From assembly GCA_003260075.1 (NCBI GenBank), contig QLIY01000068.1, positions 214,218 through 278,217 of the forward strand: a stretch of 64,000 bases of DNA. The letters run 5' to 3'. The stretch comes from Phallusia mammillata. Lineage: Eukaryota > Chordata > Ascidiacea > Phlebobranchia > Ascidiidae. Of this stretch, positions 11,501 through 22,685 are shown one piece after another. The position numbers and the translations under genes are program-made. The stretch's first letter is position 1. Each line of letters starts with the position of its first letter. The notes below the pieces were generated by a model. That model had not been told where the DNA came from. It worked only from the letters and a program-made list of their open reading frames with translations, and made no database searches.

Positions 11501-13710
11501 TTTACGCAACTAACTAATAATACAACCGAATATAGCAGATATTATACTAAGCAACGAGGGAGTTATATGTAAGCTATTGCGCCAGGCATAATTTCAAGTT
11601 TATAGAGCTTTTCTGGAAATAGTATTTTTAATTTTTTTGCATAAAAATACAATTGCCAGAAGAGCTCTATAAGGGAGTTATGCCATACAAAGGGAATTTG
11701 AAGCTTTGGATTTCTTTTCTCATTAACGTGCTTGAAATACTATTTACAATGTCAAGTAATCCTTATTGTTTGTGTAGCGTATTACCCGACAGCAAAGCAC
11801 GATGTTTGAAATAGCGAATACACCACCTACCAATCTTGCCAACAGACGACGACGGACTAGAAAAAAGTCACCGCCAACTGTTACCGTAACGTCAGGTACT
11901 GTCAAGACGTCTTTTGCACTATGCTTTAGGAAAATGGCGGTCATTACATTCAAAATTGCTAAATTATGGTCATTTTATATTAGTGTCTGAAATCGTTTGT
12001 AACTAAAAGACCTCAAAACAATCAGTGTGCAAAATTTTAGTGTAAATTAAGAAATTATGCGTCGGCGCATACCAATTGAACATGCAACGGAAAAGCAGTA
12101 GCTGTTTTGATGATTTATGTGTAATTTTCGCTTGGTAAATCCAGCGTTTGCAACCATTTTCCGAAAGTATCTTTGTTTGATGTAAAAGCACTAAGCCAAT
12201 AAATGCTGCAGACAGTGCACACGGTTTCGATCTATATAGAGTGAAGTGCTGTTGGATGGCTACACTGGGCAATACGGCCTATATCTTGTCACCAGCTGCA
12301 CTGATGAGACCTTTTAGGTCGAAACAGTGTGTACTGTTTGCAGCTTATCTTTGTTCAATGTCGTGAAAACACGAGGATTGTGTACCAGTTTTGTTATACT
12401 TAACGTACCTAAAGCTATCCGCTAGCTCAGTGGTTCCCAACCTGGGGTTCGCGGACCCCAAGGGGTCCATGGGATGGTTTTAGGGGGTCCGTGGAGGCAA
12501 CCATCATTAGTACCATTAACCAACAATCAAATATTTGTAAGTTTTCGAACTGTTTTTGCAATCCTACATACGAGTGCAGACTGTGTATCACACCTTTGCA
12601 ATGGGAAAAAATACTTTTTTGTGATTGTTATCTCCATTGTGACATCACAACACACATGGACAATGGAATTAATAGTGCTTTGTTTCAAGTTTTGTATACA
12701 CCAGAAAAATTATCTCTTTGTTGCGTTGACTTCTACAGTACGGAACATCATTTAAATTTAAGGACTGTGAAGGTTGATTAAAATGCTGCCTAAAAATGTA
12801 TAATGCAAGAAACAAAACACATAGAAAGATTTCATATAAATTGTATTAAAATTTACAAAAGGGGTCCGTGACTACAAAAAGGTTGGGAACCACTGCTATA
12901 AAACCATCTCAGGGACCCTTTGGGGGTCCGCGGTTACCAATAGAGAAAATGCATAGGGCACCGTTCCATAGGTTGGGAACCACTGCTCTAGAAAAATATG
13001 TGTTTGGTTAATAATGATAAGAAGAACTTACTTTGTATTGGACATTCTACTTTTGACGCGCTTATTGTGGGGGGGGGGGGGAGCCAGACCAGTAGCGTAT
13101 TCGAAAAAAGGTGAATTAAAAAATATCATAAACTTTACAGTGGCCAGTAAATCGAGCAAAAAGACGCCAGAAAAACTTCCTACCACCCGCCAGCGCAAGG
13201 AAGGTGGAAAACGTACACCAAGCCTGGTAAGTAACAAAAATCAAACTTGCAATGTCACACCTACAGTGCAAAAACAAGGCATGACATTGGTAACTTTAAC
13301 TACTATTTGGGTTGCTATTGGGGTAGCATGGAGTGTAGGTATTTTGCAAATAATACTGTGCAAATTAATATAAAATTACTACAGTGTCCAGCGAATGTTG
13401 TTTTGGATACCAAGACATACTTCATTGTTGTATGTTATAATGTCAAGAACAACATTTAGCCATTCGTACGCATTGGGATTATAGGAACGCTGAATGCCAT
13501 ACGAAGACCAAACTGCTTTTTTATGATAAAATACTGATGGTTCGTTTTTAGTGCGAAATATCTGTTGTCTATTTTAACAAATAACGACCAACAGCTGCTT
13601 TCTCTTGTATACACCTCAAGTTATAAAATGAAATGAATTTACCAACCGTTTGTCTGTTTTAGATGGAACGTATGCGGAAGCCTCTTGGGCGTCTGAATCC
13701 AAAAAAGTGA
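1..13710 (+). CDS. NUMA1: NuMA (nuclear mitotic apparatus protein) homologue, 3' part
   Basis: NuMA is a long coiled-coil protein that links dynein and LGN to microtubule minus ends at spindle poles and the cell cortex (family knowledge). Spliced exons seen here: 1-38, 193-282 (second allele copy about 330-424, 577-666), 1100-1223, 1446-1510, 1613-1693, 2124-2647, 3156-3250, 3485-3581, 4882-5013, 5212-5266, 5595-5726 (copy 6287-6418), 6662-6802, 7401-7487, 8648-8775, 9154-9189, 9822-9960, 10519-10670, 11291-11371, 11778-11895, 13141-13226, 13663-13710 (stop TGA). Phases agree across the joins I checked. The first exons give heptad-rich, charged coiled coil. The tail has blocks resembling human NuMA: LPGYR, RIAELQKRN followed by HLKSSYP, GNPHETMKR, and QQSTMFEIANTP near the end. 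The N-terminus lies outside the window. Alternative: another coiled-coil spindle protein, but the tail blocks argue for NuMA. Confidence 0.8.
2124..2647 (+). CDS. NUMA1: NuMA rod exon interrupted by a 95-G run
   Basis: This exon starts after ttggcag and ends before gtgatc. It encodes strongly charged coiled coil (for example RHKETAHSEEISRAWETIAH, then EVEQQLVQAKIEH). A run of 95 G at 2411-2505 sits inside it and would translate as polyglycine in the middle of a heptad-repeat rod. Coiled-coil sequence resumes directly after the run. I infer that the true bases are missing or replaced by a poly-G assembly artefact, so the frame across the run cannot be trusted. Confidence 0.7.
2411..2505 (+). 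repeat. 95-G homopolymer inside NuMA exon
   Basis: The longest of the window's G runs. It lies within a coding exon and has no support as real biology; see the findings on poly-G joins. Confidence 0.9.
4143..4416. mobile_element. hAT-type MITE with CAGAGTTGTAA ends (two allelic copies)
   Basis: The left end is TAGAGTTGTAA (one base off CAGAGTTGTAA) and the right end is its inverted match (TTACAACTCTG). Flanking 8-mers are aggcagtc and cggcagtc, 7 of 8 identical. The interior is rich in CCCGAACCCGA. A G run (4229-4238) breaks the copy. The same locus appears again from about 3642, which looks like the other haplotype rather than a second insertion. Related CCCGAACC interiors occur near 10990-11210, 17400-17530 and 61650-61815. 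Confidence 0.6.
4575..4760 (+). mobile_element. tRNA-derived SINE
   Basis: 4575-4645 has a tRNA-like head: A box TAGCTCAGTTGG, B box GGGTTTGAATCC, and acceptor-like ends that pair at 6 of 7 positions. The anticodon loop lacks U33 and the fold is imperfect, so this is not a working tRNA. A family-specific body follows (GGCTAGATTTTTCTAGCC, then GACCGACTGATTCGGTA and AATGGGTCTGGC). The same head plus body is found inverted near 22690-22866. Confidence 0.7.
7643..8149. mobile_element. hAT-type MITE, CAGGGGTCACC ends
   Basis: The left end is CAGGGGTCACCAAACTACGG and the right end is TTTAGTGACGCCTG, an imperfect inverted match. The 8-bp flanks tttaagac and tttaagag differ at one base. Ends are rich in CCGGCCCGCG. 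No transposase reading frame is present, so it is non-autonomous. It lies in the NuMA intron between exons 7401-7487 and 8648-8775. Confidence 0.7.
8648..9960 (+). CDS. NUMA1: NuMA conserved C-terminal tail module (three exons)
   Basis: Exons 8648-8775, 9154-9189 and 9822-9960 encode the segment most like vertebrate NuMA: RIAELQKRN, HLKSSYP, then GNPHETMKR (human has RIAELQQRN, HLKTCYPLE and GDPQETLRR in the same order). This is the family's tail region just upstream of the basic and microtubule-binding part. The third exon is present twice: a first copy from 9710 runs into a G run at about 9772, and the full copy follows at 9822. Confidence 0.75.
10040..10092 (-). repeat. tRNA-like 3' half
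   Basis: On the minus strand an anticodon-arm-like segment is followed by a T-arm with a B-box-like GGTTCGAATCCC. No 5' half with a normal D arm is visible. It is probably a fragment of a tRNA-derived repeat rather than a functional tRNA gene. Similar B-box-like fragments occur near 10795-10815 and 60050-60075. Confidence 0.35.
10291..10670 (+). CDS. NUMA1: NuMA tail exon present as two divergent copies joined at one N
   Basis: The exon beginning IRGLPGYRSSSSLQ occurs at 10291-10421, where it breaks at a single N (10422), and again complete at 10519-10670 (donor gtaaat). The copies also share the preceding intron. Between LQ and AAHGTKRK they differ at several residues (SANPDQTRMTAS against ATNRNQPRMMTS). 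The arrangement suggests two alleles placed in tandem by the assembler; a true exon duplication is less likely because the first copy has no donor. Confidence 0.7.
11291..13710 (+). CDS. NUMA1: NuMA extreme C-terminus exons
   Basis: Exons 11291-11371, 11778-11895, 13141-13226 and 13663-13710 encode a basic, proline- and serine-rich tail. The second carries QQSTMFEIANTP followed by an RRRRTRKK basic cluster, matching the RRQSMAFSILNTP block and basic region near the human NuMA C-terminus. The last exon encodes MERMRKPLGRLNPKK and stop. Basic clusters fit a nuclear localisation or DNA/chromatin-contact role, as known for the family. Confidence 0.7.
12203..12228 (-). ncRNA. 3' half of a hammerhead ribozyme, inverted
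   Basis: Read on the minus strand this has GAAA (12228-12225), a helix III-like hairpin with GTGC loop, the cleavage triplet GTC, and the helix I strand TGCAGC. The 5' half with CTGATGA is missing. It faces the intact ribozyme at 12294-12345 in a head-to-head arrangement, suggesting an inverted or rearranged retroelement fragment. Confidence 0.6.
12294..12345 (+). ncRNA. Type I hammerhead ribozyme, all three helices intact
   Basis: Core CTGATGA at 12301-12307 and GAAA at 12321-12324. Helix I: 12294-12300 (AGCTGCA) pairs with 12339-12345 (TGCAGCT), 7 bp. Helix II: GACC (12308-12311) pairs with GGTC (12317-12320), loop TTTTA. Helix III: A15.1 plus CAGT (12324-12328) pairs with ACTG plus U16.1 (12333-12337), loop GTGT. 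The predicted cleavage site is after U12338. Every element the hammerhead consensus requires is in order. It lies in sense orientation in the NuMA intron between exons 11778-11895 and 13141-13226. Cleavage activity is inferred; a U at position 17 is less usual than C. Confidence 0.85.
12428..12985. mobile_element. hAT-type MITE, CAGTGGTTCCCAACC ends, composite
   Basis: The left end is CAGTGGTTCCCAACC. Two right ends match it in inverse: GGTTGGGAACCACTG ending at 12895 and again at 12985. Subterminal GGGGTCC blocks occur at both sides. No clean 8-bp target duplication is visible with either right end, so it may be an element with a duplicated or nested terminus. The short ORFs inside show no similarity I recognise. 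Confidence 0.6.
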
Positions 13711-16050
13711 TATTTTGTGGTGAAAACCACGTCCCTGTACCTTTTACGCTTGCTTCAAAGGTGTGCACGATTTGCCGAAATTTGATCTGTGTTCTACACT
13801 GCTGATTGTGGTTGTCAAGTCCATCAAGTGCTATTGTATTTTAAGACTTATTTCACATGGTATATGAATTTTGTGTGAGAGAAACTTTCCTTTTGCTCTC
13901 CTTTTTAAATTAAGAAGAAATTGATTTATTCTGAGATTAAACTACTGCAGGTACTATATAATTCACAAGTTCTTAATCCTTTATTTTATTTGGTCGCTTT
14001 TCAAGAAAAAATTCAGGGGGTCATTTTACCCTGGTTGAAAACCCCTGGTCTAGTTGCGCGTCTATTAAGCTTGCTTAGATGAAATGACAAACAATGAGTT
14101 TTCCTCTTGTATTCTTCTCTCTTTTTCTGACACTTTTTAATGCATAACGTGCACAATAGAGCATTAACGTATCCTGTCGCCTGTAACACCATGAATTAAC
14201 GTTTTTATCGCGAACTTCTGATACAACTCATCAAAACACTGCTCTTTTTTACTGCACAACTAAAGGGGGGGGGGTCATAACGTGCACAATAGAGCATTAA
14301 CGTACCCTGTCGCCTGTAACACCATGAATTTAACGTTTTTATCGCGAACTGCTCTGATACAACTCATCAAAACACTGCTCTTTTTTACTGCACAACTAAA
14401 TGTTAATTTCTCTATGTAAATAAAACAAATATGTCGAACTGCTATCTTCTTCGTAATTTGATTGACAGGTCACCTTGCTGACCATATACTGACGTGACGT
14501 CAGAGTGGCTACGTCATCGGGGCGACAGTGTCACGTGGTCTCTATATGCCTGAAGTTTTAATTCCAATAGATGCCTTTATTCGCAAGTCATTAAAACCGA
14601 TAACACAGATTAAATTTACGGACGCTGCGAACCTGATTTAAAAACTCTTTATCCGTATCTTTACGTTGACCGCATCCGAAAGAAGAAAAAACGACGAAGA
14701 TACAGGATCAATAAATATTTGGAACATTTGACAATACTTTGGACTTTGTGGGATAACATCACAAAAACATAATGTAGGATGAAGTAAAATTAGGATGTTT
14801 TTCACCTTAGACAACAGTTAACAACCGAGACTTAACGATAGTACAGGTATACAGGTAGTCAAGGATTTTATACTGATAAAGGTTTTATACTATCATCTCT
14901 TTATGAGTTGGGCTATGTCTGCCCAATGTTTGGGAACGTCAGACTGAAGTGTTACTGTCTGACATGGGGTTGCGCTAGAGAGTAGAAAACGCTTCGGTTT
15001 TCACTTCAAATCACGAAAACACAAGGGGAACCAGAAACGAACGCTAAATCATCATCAGTAAATCGTGGTTTAAGTGCAATTGTCGGACACCAGGTCTAAA
15101 CAAACAAAGAAACGACCATAGAAACGCAAAAATACGAAGATTTTGGCGCAAAGCCGTAAACAAGGTAATGTGACATAAAAATTCTATGAGCGCTAAGGTC
15201 TAAGAAACCACAAGATCGCTTGGCCAAGGTAGGCCACACCGGGCTAAGGTATGCGCCATACATATTAATTTGTAGCTCCAATTACTACATGCTCATTAAC
15301 ACGCATTTTGAGCCCTATTTGAAATGATTTACAATTCAACACAAATGTAAATACGTCTCTCGAATATTCAATTAAGTGTGTGAAGTGGTTTTAATTGTTT
15401 TTTTTCCCATTGAAACCTTCTTTAAGATCAGGCATAGTAATGTGTATATTGTAGATTTTTTGTCTACTAGTTTAAAGTAGTGATGCACCGAAGTTTCGAT
15501 TGGTCGAATCTGTTGGGGGGGGGGGTTCAACACAAATGTAAATACGTCTCTCGAATATTCATTAAAGTGTGTGAAAAGGTTTTAATTTATTTTTCCATTG
15601 AAACCTGCTTTAAGATCAGGCATAGTAATGTGTATATTGTAGATTTTTTGTCTGCTAGTTTAAAGTAGTGATGCACCGAAGTTTCGATTGGTCGAATCTG
15701 TTCTGCTAAAAATGACCGTTTTATGATGTGTCGGTTTCGGTTTCGATTTTGAAATTCAGTGAAAATTATTTTGCGTTTTTAACGAATCGTTTGGGGCGAT
15801 TTCGATGCATCACTATTTTTAAGCAAATAATAAATTCCAATCTGCTCCAAATCTGATGCATTTTAGTCTTTTTATGCATTTAAAAGTACGAAGTGCCTTT
15901 AACGTCCCACAACAATAACAATAAGTAAAGGAATCAATTGAATTTACAAAGAAGCCATGTAAAAACCGTGACTTTTTCAGAGCCGTCGGGTCGCCACAAA
16001 TAACGAGTATAGGTCGGTGTACGTTTCCACCAATAGTACTAAAGTTCCAA
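13711..16050. other. Convergent intergenic region between NuMA and DGK 3' ends
   Basis: No coding region is recognised. It should hold both 3' UTRs. An AATAAA at 14419-14424 is a possible NuMA polyadenylation signal, but this is not distinctive. Two haplotype duplications joined by G runs are seen near 14266-14274 and 15515-15525. A MITE with TAGTGATGCA ends occupies 15666-15815. Confidence 0.5.
15666..15815. mobile_element. Short MITE with TAGTGATGCACCGAA ends
   Basis: The left end TAGTGATGCACCGAA and the inverted right end (reverse complement TAGTGATGCATCGAA) match at 14 of 15 bases over a 150-bp element. Flanking 8-mers gtttaaag and tttttaag agree at 6 of 8, compatible with an old hAT-type insertion. 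A truncated left end of the other haplotype copy lies just before the G run near 15515. Confidence 0.55.
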
Positions 16051-19000
16051 TTAATTGTCGTCATCCACAGCGGATTTTTTCAAGCACGAAAAAACCGAGG
16101 AGGGACCGCCTGCTGATGCCATCATCATAGGCACTTGGTTCTTATGGGTTACGTGGATCTGTGTGAAACAAAAGAATACGATTAAATTCGTTGTCGTTTA
16201 TTTTTTAAATTCAACGCCTGTGTGCAGATAGAGCTAATTAGGATTTGTGTATCAGAAGTGACAAAACGTGTTTTTTCAGCCGAAAGTCGGAAACTTTGCA
16301 TACCGCTTGTAGAGTAGCTAAGTAAGCCATAATGCAGGGGTAGGCGGCCCTTCGTTTAAGGTTGTGCGGCCCAGAGAGACGCTTGGATTTCAAAAGTACT
16401 GGCAAACGATTCCAATTATTACATATTTTTGAGCTAATTAATGCGCCTGATGCTAGTTTTCTGCGATCTGGCAAAATGCGGATAGAATCAAATGCGAATT
16501 TTACTTGTAGTTAAGCATATATGGTGAGAAACAAAGCAAAATCATTTTGTGTTATGCACATGTGCGGCCCGCGATCCAATTTTGACATTTATATACATTA
16601 ACAAAGGTTGCCTACCCCTGCCATAATGCATTAACGGAACTTAGCGGTCGTTGGTTTCCGTTTAATCCCAACGCCTAAGCGCAGTTGTAGGCACATTGGA
16701 AATTTGTACACAAATTTAGAAAATTGCCAAACGTTTTGGTTTCGAAATATTACCGTGCAAGGAACTTGCATCCAGGGTTCACCGTCAACTTGCATGGGAA
16801 AAATTCTCTGAGTTCTGAAAGTCAAAAAATAACAAAATAAAATACACAGTTTTTGATCAAAGTACAACAACTTGTTAACATGATATTTCGAGCTTACGTG
16901 ATTTTAATGTCACTGCCTTGTGCAAGTCGCTTTCCAGCCTTTAGTCCAGTAATAATTTGACCAACATCCATAGCTCCTTCTAATCCAACCACTTCGAGTT
17001 TTCTATCACCCATTTCTGCAAAGTTTTCGAAAAGCATAATTACTTTGTTGCACAGTTTAATAAATACTTTTTTTATCTAAAGTTAGCAAATATTTAACAG
17101 TGTTTTTGTAGATGCCATTTAGGCACCATTCCAGTCCTCTTTGTATCTTTTTATCTTGAAACACTGCATTTGCCTAGTAACACCGCCTGTCAACAATTTT
17201 ATTTATCATTGACATGTTAAATGTTATGGGAGTCACCCACTTAAGCATCAATCCGCATATATATGTATTTTTTAAATTATCCTTGCATCAACATGTGCTG
17301 AAGTAAAACAAAACTAATAAAAGGTGACAGGTGTCCATTTTAAAGCATTCCGTAACCCTGTTCTGGCCTAACTTTTAGGTCAGGCATATTTTGGGTCAAG
17401 ATAGGGCTTTCGTTGCAATCAAACGAGGTTCATTAGGGCTATATACATTTTCACTACACTAAATTTTATTTTCGGGCCCAAAAGCAAAGGCCGGGTTTCG
17501 GGCTTGCTGTTTCTTGATCGAGCTTATTAAGACCTGCTTATGACTCTGAATCTGGTTCCCAATGCAAAATTGGAGGTTTCAAAAAATACCTTGTACAGCG
17601 TAGCGAAGATCACCGGTTATGTCTTTGCCCCTTGCCTTCTTCTTGGTAGTGCCCCACAGGTTCGTACCACCGTAAACACTGGGAATGTTAAGGATGGCAA
17701 TTCCTTGGCAAGGGGGGGGGGTTTCTTGGTAGTACCCCACAGATTTGTACCACCGTAAACACTGGGAATGTTAAGGATGGCAATTCCTTGGCAACGGTTT
17801 CGAGACAATTCTTCCAATTTTACACCGTCAACCTGCACAAAAAATATAACGTTTTCTTTACTACACTTCGAGTAAGGCCGTTTCGAGAAAGAGCGCTAGG
17901 AACAGAACTGTACATAGGCATAGTACGCACATAAACTCTTTGGGGCAATCTACTGTAGATAATGCATGACTTTTCGGTGGTGTATATTAATTCAGGGGTC
18001 GGCAACCTTTTTTGGACTGCGGACCGGTTTTGAAAGTGAAATTTTATCGCGGACCGGTCTTCCAAAAAAACTACAAATATTTAGCAATATAAACGCTAAA
18101 ATTAGTTTGTCATCCCGAAGATACATACAAAATGTTTTAAGGCATTCAACCTAAAAAGTTATACGGCCTGGTAACGAACTCCTCGTGGACCGGTACCGGG
18201 CCGTTGCCGACCACTGTATTAGTTCGCTTTCAAATTTTGCTGCAGAAAATTCCAAGGATCATGCCAATTTTCTTCAAACAATTATAACTGCTGTTGATTA
18301 GCTCTTAATACTTATTTCATACAGTAGGTGGGCCTAATATTAATTACATGATGTCTTTTTTTTAATTTAGCACCAAATTTATCAGTTATGCAGTCTCCAT
18401 TGCGACTCTTAATTTTAAATATTTTGTTTGCGCACAATCACTGTAAACCCGTTGCAGAAAAAGAAAAACCCCATGCTTAATATAGTCGTGTTTTGAACAA
18501 GTAAGCTGGAATATTAGGACTTGAGGTTCCATTGAAACTGTCCGAAATCGGAAATAGTGGGTTTATCATTGTGTGGGTTTCGTGCCAATGGGGCATTTAA
18601 CGCTTCGCTGAATTGGTTGATTATTATCCCGCTGTGTGACAGAACGTTTTCTTTCCTAATCTATCACTGAATGTGGTATTTTTAGAATGGTAATGGACAG
18701 ATGAAGACCTCCTGTGCGCTAGCCTTTACAAAATGCTCACAGGTATTCGTTGTATTTTTAATTATGCATTCAACTAATCCATTAACTATGAGCTTGCAGC
18801 ACAAAAAAGTATGTTTTTTTGTACACATACAGGCTTAAACACAAAAAGTGGGAGCATAAAATTCATTTTTCACTTTACGTAATAAGGTGTGACTTTTGTA
18901 CAGATAAAACGTTGGTCGTTTATTTCTGTATTTTTTATGGAAAATGGCACATATTTGCCTACAAGTGTTGATAAGCATTGTTTGGAACTTAATACAAGTT

Positions 19001-22000
19001 GCAGCTCAGTTGGGACAGAATTTTTTTCCAATGTAAACGCTTCAAGGTCAACGAAATAATTCAAGCTGAAACAACGGTGACTTGATGCGTCGTTACGCTT
19101 TAAATGTATTGTAACCGGATTTTGTCAACACGACTTAATGAATCCATTTTTTATGACTGAAAAAAATTGTCACATAGGTTCTACCAAAAATGTTATTTTC
19201 CCACAAGCTTGTAATGTTTACCTTCAAAAGACCTGTGTAATCTATGCAGATTTTGGAAGCTAAAAGCACGTTTTAACAATTTATTATCGATTTTTTTTTT
19301 GGTTAAATATCATCTTTGCTTTCTTTTCTCAGCCAACGCCTAATTTCGATCTTTGTTATTTGTTTGCTTTATATTTATCAGCCCTATTTGACACTTACAA
19401 TCACTTCCAGATTGTCGTGTAGCTTTTTGCACGACGCAGCAAAAGTCTCTGTTGTTCCGAATGCTGAATACCAAAGTTTGTTCTTCATTCGACTGTTGAA
19501 TTTCTCGGGATGTTTTTCACGCATCACGTGAAACTTCCGGCAAATCATAGCGTCCTGTCGATTTTATAAAATTGGTTTGAAATCAAACACTTACATGTGT
19601 ACTTAATGCCAATGTTGTATGAGTAAGGTCAACGAATTAGAATATAGAAAAAATTGACACAAAAGGCATGTATACATCTTAAAAGTTTAAATCACACAGC
19701 TGGGGGGGGGGGAATTTTATAAAATCGGTTTAAAACCAAACACTTACATGGGTGTTTAATGCCAATGTTGTATGAATAAGGTCAACGAATTAGAATATAG
19801 AAAAAAATGACACAAAAGGCATGTATACATCTTAAAAGTTTAAATCACACAGCTGGCTACATTTTTGTCTTGCAAAAATGTTTAGGAATCCGGCTCGATT
19901 CGGTATGACGCCTTTATATGATTTATTGCTGCATAAATTTACGCTTTTTTACTAAATTAATTTTCACACTTTTTATATGTGTCAATCTAAAGCAGTGGTT
20001 CTTAACCTTTTTTCGTGCTGCACCCCTTTCAAATCACTAACCAATCGCACCCCCTTTTGTAATTGCTGAAATAACAAAACCATTGTAATTTAATTTTTAT
20101 ACAGCACCCCCGCACCCCCTAGGAACAGTTCTCGCAACCCTTGGGGGTGCTTCCACCCCTGGTTAAGAACCCCTGATCTAAAGCAAAAAAAAATGACTCT
20201 AGTGATGAGTTTTATCGAACCATACTGCAGAACAATTTGCGAATTGTGTCATCGCACAGAAAAGGTCTGTAAAGTAAACCATTTCCATTAATTAAACAAC
20301 TATACCCGTGGTTAAGAATCTCTGTACAGGGTATCATTTTTTTAAATGAACATCACAATTCAAAGCCAGTACATATTTTTTTTACATTTCGTTCAATGAC
20401 AAAATTTTCACTCACCACACCGATGGAGAAGTAATTGTTCATAATCGACAACGGCACGGGGTCGCCCTTCTGTGAAAGTCCTTCCTTTGCGTCCACTCTC
20501 AAGTTCCATCTGTCCATTTGTACCAAATCACTTCCCACTATCTGCTGAAGAACTTTCATCATGCTAGTTCCCTCATAACCTGCATAGAGAAAATCACAAA
20601 TTTGTACCGTTGCCCAAAGATGTGAGTAGGGTCAGGCTTTTTCGGTTTGCCAACTGGTTAACGAATAATACAGCAAAAAGATCGGCTACACAAATCCACG
20701 CTGTTTACATAATTTCATGTGTCCATCTTAACTGATTTAAAACAACTGTTTGTTCTTTTATCGTGAATGCCAAGTTGTGACATCAAACAGGTTGGTAAGG
20801 CATGGCTTTTCGGCTTGCTGCTACCAACAAACTGGAGTGCCATAAGGTGGTTATCATTAGGGCCGATCTTTTGTCACCAACTGCACTGATGAGACCAGCT
20901 GCACCGATCTGCAGCATTTTTAGTGTTTGTTAATGCAGGAAAACCAAAAAAGGTACCGAATTTTTACGCACATTTTAAAAAATCGACTTGGGTGTAAGCG
21001 ACAGACGCGCAAGACCCATTTATTCCATTGTCGGTTGTAAAAAAAAGTTTTCTGACATCCAGCTTAAATCTGGATACGCTAAGTTTGTGGGGGGGGGGGG
21101 GCAGGAAAACAAAAAGGGACCGAATTTTTACGCACATTTTAAAAAATCGACTTGCGTCTAAGCGACAGACGCGCAAGACCCATTTATTCCATTGTCGGTT
21201 GTAAAAGTTTTCTGACATCCAGCTTAAATCTGGATACGCTAAGTTTGTGGTTTTACAAGTCATAACATCGCTTTATACGATTCACGATCACTTGGCCTGA
21301 ATGGAATTTCTACGGAACATTGAAAAAACCTTCGACGCGCTACCAAAACCACACGAAAAGAAAAAACGTCTTTCCTGCTGTATTTTGCGGGTCAGCGTGC
21401 TCCTGTTTTTGCAAAAACCGATAACAATGCTTGTTTACAAAACCAAAGACCAACCTTTACCCATTCTGCTAAACAAACCACTAATGACGCATGTGTAAAT
21501 GTTAGGCACCAAAACCTTTGGTTGAATGCAGATTTTACGTGTTTGCTCGTGCAATTAAAATGTTTTGAAATATTGGCACTGGAATCAATTACTTTTATCC
21601 AACGCTTTCAACAGCTGTAAACCGACCCACAGAAGGTCGAATTCCAAGATAACAGCAAAGAGCTAATATCATTTTTCAAAGTTTGCGCAAACAATACGAG
21701 TGTTTTGAATAAAAAACGCTTTCTTATAAACCAGACAAACGGGCAAATCATCTATGAATGATTGTCAAATTCAAGCCAACTTTTTCATCAAGTTAATATT
21801 TTACGGGCTTTGTGAGTTTTTGACAAAGGTTAAAGTGCTGTTTTGGTCAGTACTATTCCTCTAAGATTAATTCTTAACATAAGAAGCCGCAGATCTATTT
21901 ATGTGACAAGCCTTAAACCAAAGTGGGGATTAGGTATTTGTGAAAACACTCCGTGGTCTAAGCTATTTTTGCTTCCGCACTTTACTTCAAGGACGGATTT

Positions 22001-22633
22001 AACGCTAGCAGCACTCGAGACAGCGCACTGAATCCGAACCATGGGTTTCTCCTAATTTTGCGAAGCTTTCACGAGGCGCCCTAAAAAAACATCACCCCGC
22101 AATTTTCATCACGTGTTAGGTTTTGTGGTAAGTTTGCGTGCGTCAGTGTAAAGTTCAACTTTTCCAAAACGTTCAAGTGCACGTCACTACGCAAAGGTTA
22201 GGTGTTGCACTCCACGCGTCACGCTTTGCTTGCAGAAGCCGATATAGGTGTACACAGCGGGCTGTACTGAAGCACTTTCGCCTTGTCTACGACATTGGTC
22301 TTTGCTTGGTGACAGCAATAAATGTTCGCAAGCTGGCCCAGGTGGCCGATTTGTTAACGTCTTTGACAGTTAAGGTTTGTATATACCACCATTATTTACT
22401 TTTTGACTTGTTGTGTTTATTAATTTATCCTTACTACAAAATCAAATGATGTAATATTTCTTGAAAAAAGAAAGTATGCAAAACGTTTGATAGCTAACGC
22501 TTTGCTTTTAAATACTTTCTTGCAAACATTTCCTGGGATAATTCATGACTAAATGTTATCCATAGATATGATCGAAATAGATATGATCTATGGATAACAT
22601 TTAGTCATGAATTATCCCAGGAAATGTTTGCAA

Positions 22634-22685
<52 letters not shown>

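Noticed and set aside
22519..22634. Young foldback transposon
   Set aside because: Perfect arms running directly into a 49-G run fit a fold-back read artefact better.
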